A model generated the notes under the pieces. That model searched no databases, was not told the DNA's origin, and saw nothing but the letters and a program-made list of their open reading frames with translations. Position numbers and translations under genes: made by a program. Below, piece after piece: positions 7,357-9,277 of a stretch of DNA of 9,277 nucleotides. The stretch's first letter is position 1; the number at the start of each line of letters is the position of its first letter. The stretch comes from Deltaproteobacteria bacterium (GTDB lineage Bacteria; Myxococcota_A; UBA796; UBA2385), in assembly GCA_947462115.1 (NCBI GenBank), contig CANHON010000173.1, forward strand, positions 1-9,277. Direction: 5' to 3'.

Positions 7357-9277
7357 GCCTGCTGCGGGCCATTGTCGGGGGCGGACCGCGGGCGCCGCGG
7401 CGGGGCTGGGCGGGTCTGCCTGCGCTGCCTGCCTTGTTCTGCGCGTGGCTGGGCGCGCCGCAGGCTGCCCTCGCCGCCGATCCCGCGGACTTTGTCGGGC
7501 TCCCGGTCGCGCATGTCTCGTTGATCGCCGTGGTCGGCGAGCTGCCGGCGGAGAACCTGGAGCCCCTGCTGCGGGTCCGCCAGGATGAGCCCCTGGATCT
7601 GGGCTTTGTTCGCCAAGACATCGCGCTGCTGCACCGGGCGGGCGCCTTTGACGCGGTCGAGGCCCACGCCGAGCCTTGGAGCACCGATGGCGAAAATGGC
7701 GTGGTGCAGGGTGTGATCGTGTCCTACCGCGTGGTCAGCGCCCCGCGGCTCAGCGAGGTGTCGGTCAAGGGCATGCGGCCCGGCGAGGCCCGTCGGGTGG
7801 CCTCCACCGCCGTCGCCTTGCACGCCGATGACGTCTTTTACGCCGAGGCGGAGCTCAAGGCCGTCGAGACGCGGGTCCGCGGTGCGCTCGCCAGCGCGGG
7901 CTGGAGCCACGCCGAGGTGCGGGCCGAGGAGCAGATCGGGGAGGACGGGGCCCGCAGCCTCGAGGTGGAGGTCAAGGCGGGCCAGCCCTCCACCTATGGC
8001 GAGCTGCTCGTGCTGGGCGACATTGTGCCCCAGCAGGGCACCCGGCCCTGCGGCCCCTTGGGCTCGGCGCTGCTGCGCCCGGGCTGCGGCCTGCCTGCTC
8101 GGAAGGTTCGGCGCTGGCTTCGACGGGCCGGCGTGCGGGAGGGCGGGCGGGTCAAGCCCGCGGACTTCGACGAGGCGCTGGTCGATCTGCGGCAGCGGCT
8201 CGTGGCCGAAGGCTGGCTCCAAGCCCGTGTCTCGTATCGGGCCTTGCGGGCGGAGGCCGGCGAGTTCGAGGAGCGCCGCACCCTGACCATCGAGGGCGGG
8301 CCGCGGGTGCTCGTGGAGATCGACCGGCGCAGCAAGCGGGAGCGCCTGTTGCCCGAGGCCGACGCCCAGAACGAGGCCCTCGGCTTCTTCGGCGGCGAGC
8401 GCATCGACGGGAGCACCCCCCGGGAGGCCGAGGCGCGGCTGGTCGATTGGTTCGACCGGCTCGGCTTCCCCAACGCCGAGGTCGCGGTGGAGCGGGTGGA
8501 GACCGATTGGGGGACCCGGCTCGTGGTCCGCGCCGATCCAAAGCAGCGGGTGCGCGCGCGTCGCATCGAGGTGAACGGCGCCGAGGCCCTCGGCAACGCC
8601 AACGTCGCCGCGGCGCTCCGGGCCGCCGCCCCGGACACGCTCGGCGAGAAGCGCATGAGCCGGGCCGGGGTGGAGGAGGCGCTGGCCGGGGTGTCGGAGG
8701 TCTACCGCGGCCGCGGATACCTCTCGACCAAGCTGGTGTTTCTGCACACCCAGCCGATGAAGCGGCGCCTGCCGTGGCTCGCTCCGGGGCGCCGGGCCCT
8801 GCCGGTGGCGGTGGTGGTGCGGGTGCAGGAGGGGCCGCTGACGGTGCTCGGCAGCTTGGAGGCCGAGGGCGGCATCGGCCTGGAGGACCAGCTCATCGAG
8901 GAGCGGCGGAGCGCCCTCGTCGGCGGCCCCTACAGCCCCAGCGGGCTCGCGGCCCTGGAGAAGCAGGTCTCGGAGCTCTACCAGGCCCAGGGCTACCTCG
9001 ACGTGCTGGTCGATCTGAAGGTCACCTTCGCCGACGACGGGCGGGTGGCCCGCGCCCTGGTGGACCTGCGGCCCGGCCAGCAGGTGCTGCTGCGGAGCGT
9101 GGTCGTGCGGGGCAACCGGCGCACCCGCGCCAAGGTCGTGTCCCGCGAGGTGAAGGTGCAGATCGGCCAGCCGATCACGCCGGCCGCCTTGTCGGAGACC
9201 CGCCAAGCCATCTACGCCCTGGACCTGTTCCGCACCGTCTCGCCCGAGCTCGTGGGCGAGGACGCCGGCGTGCGCGA
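7353..9277 (+). CDS. Omp85-family (TamA/BamA-like) outer-membrane protein with many POTRA repeats, 3' end outside window
   Basis: The frame from TTG 7353 has no stop up to the window edge: 641 residues are visible. It begins with a signal peptide (two Arg near 16-17, hydrophobic LPALPALFCAWLGAPQAAL, cleavage near A42-D43). About seven POTRA-like units follow, each with the strand-helix-helix-strand pattern and a 'GY/GW/GF plus hydrophobic' turn: ~52-127, 132-210, 213-317, 318-398, 399-495, 496-576 and 577 onward. Examples are YRGRGYLSTKLVF in the fifth and LYQAQGYLDVLVDL in the sixth; the seventh opens with SVVVRGNRRT and has ALDLFRTVSP, very typical of BamA/TamA. The 16-stranded barrel should follow outside the window. 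The only Cys of the mature part, C233 and C245, lie in an insert in the third unit. Known of the family: POTRA domains receive client proteins or partners in the periplasm. Adjacency to tamB suggests a TamA role, but the long POTRA arm resembles BamA more than TamA; the sequence visible here cannot settle this. Confidence 0.87.
   Translation, partial: MSLLRAIVGGGPRAPRRGWAGLPALPALFCAWLGAPQAALAADPADFVGLPVAHVSLIAVVGELPAENLEPLLRVRQDEPLDLGFVRQDIALLHRAGAFDAVEAHAEPWSTDGENGVVQGVIVSYRVVSAPRLSEVSVKGMRPGEARRVASTAVALHADDVFYAEAELKAVETRVRGALASAGWSHAEVRAEEQIGEDGARSLEVEVKAGQPSTYGELLVLGDIVPQQGTRPCGPLGSALLRPGCGLPARKVRRWLRRAGVREGGRVKPADFDEALVDLRQRLVAEGWLQARVSYRALRAEAGEFEERRTLTIEGGPRVLVEIDRRSKRERLLPEADAQNEALGFFGGERIDGSTPREAEARLVDWFDRLGFPNAEVAVERVETDWGTRLVVRADPKQRVRARRIEVNGAEALGNANVAAALRAAAPDTLGEKRMSRAGVEEALAGVSEVYRGRGYLSTKLVFLHTQPMKRRLPWLAPGRRALPVAVVVRVQEGPLTVLGSLEAEGGIGLEDQLIEERRSALVGGPYSPSGLAALEKQVSELYQAQGYLDVLVDLKVTFADDGRVARALVDLRPGQQVLLRSVVVRGNRRTRAKVVSREVKVQIGQPITPAALSETRQAIYALDLFRTVSPELVGEDAGVR

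Noticed and set aside
7395..7411. Possible twin-arginine (Tat) signal in the Omp85 precursor
   Set aside because: RR is present, but the surrounding residues do not fit the Tat consensus and Omp85 proteins use the Sec route.
7317..9206. 629-codon open frame on the minus strand opposite the Omp85 gene
   Set aside because: It is a shadow of the plus-strand Omp85 frame, which has a signal peptide and POTRA motifs and simply runs off the window without a stop.

Overview
The window comes from a very GC-rich bacterium, most likely a member of the Myxococcota or a close deltaproteobacterial relative. The best taxonomic clue is a MYXO-CTERM-type tail (GCGC motif, one hydrophobic helix, terminal RRRR) on the protein at 901-2259. 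GC-saturated third codon positions and a TamB/Omp85 envelope module fit this. All genes I can support lie on the + strand.

Layout. (1) 2-736: the 3' end of a gene cut by the window edge; its product resembles the C-terminal half of an M16-family metallopeptidase, tentatively. (2) 737-900: a gap with a plausible sigma70-type promoter. (3) 901-2259: an exported protein with a signal peptide, a beta-rich domain I do not recognise, an ASH/HYDIN-like (choice-of-anchor D) domain and the MYXO-CTERM tail. (4) 2259-3020: a PP2C-family protein phosphatase whose ATG overlaps the previous stop (TGATG). (5) 3021-3128: a non-coding gap with strong GC hairpins. (6) 3129-3204: tRNA-Gly(CCC) with encoded CCA. 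(7) 3205-3318: a gap with hairpins and a 7-bp inverted repeat. (8) 3319-7356: a 1345-residue TamB-family protein. (9) 7353 to the window end: an Omp85-family precursor (TamA/BamA-like), open to the right edge, starting on TTG inside the end of tamB and showing about seven POTRA-like repeats before the window runs out.

How the genes work together. The clearest functional unit is tamB plus the Omp85 gene. They overlap by four bases, and a good Shine-Dalgarno sequence for the second lies inside the first. By analogy with the TAM system, the TamB-like protein would span the periplasm from the inner membrane and dock onto the POTRA domains and barrel of the Omp85 partner, serving outer-membrane protein insertion and/or phospholipid transport. 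The gene order is the reverse of the enterobacterial tamA-tamB order and the POTRA region is much longer than that of TamA (three domains). The MYXO-CTERM gene and the PP2C gene form a second coupled pair whose joint purpose is unknown. I see no mobile element, CRISPR array, phage gene or obvious defence system. The window reads as core envelope biology, with the expanded Omp85 as its most unusual part.
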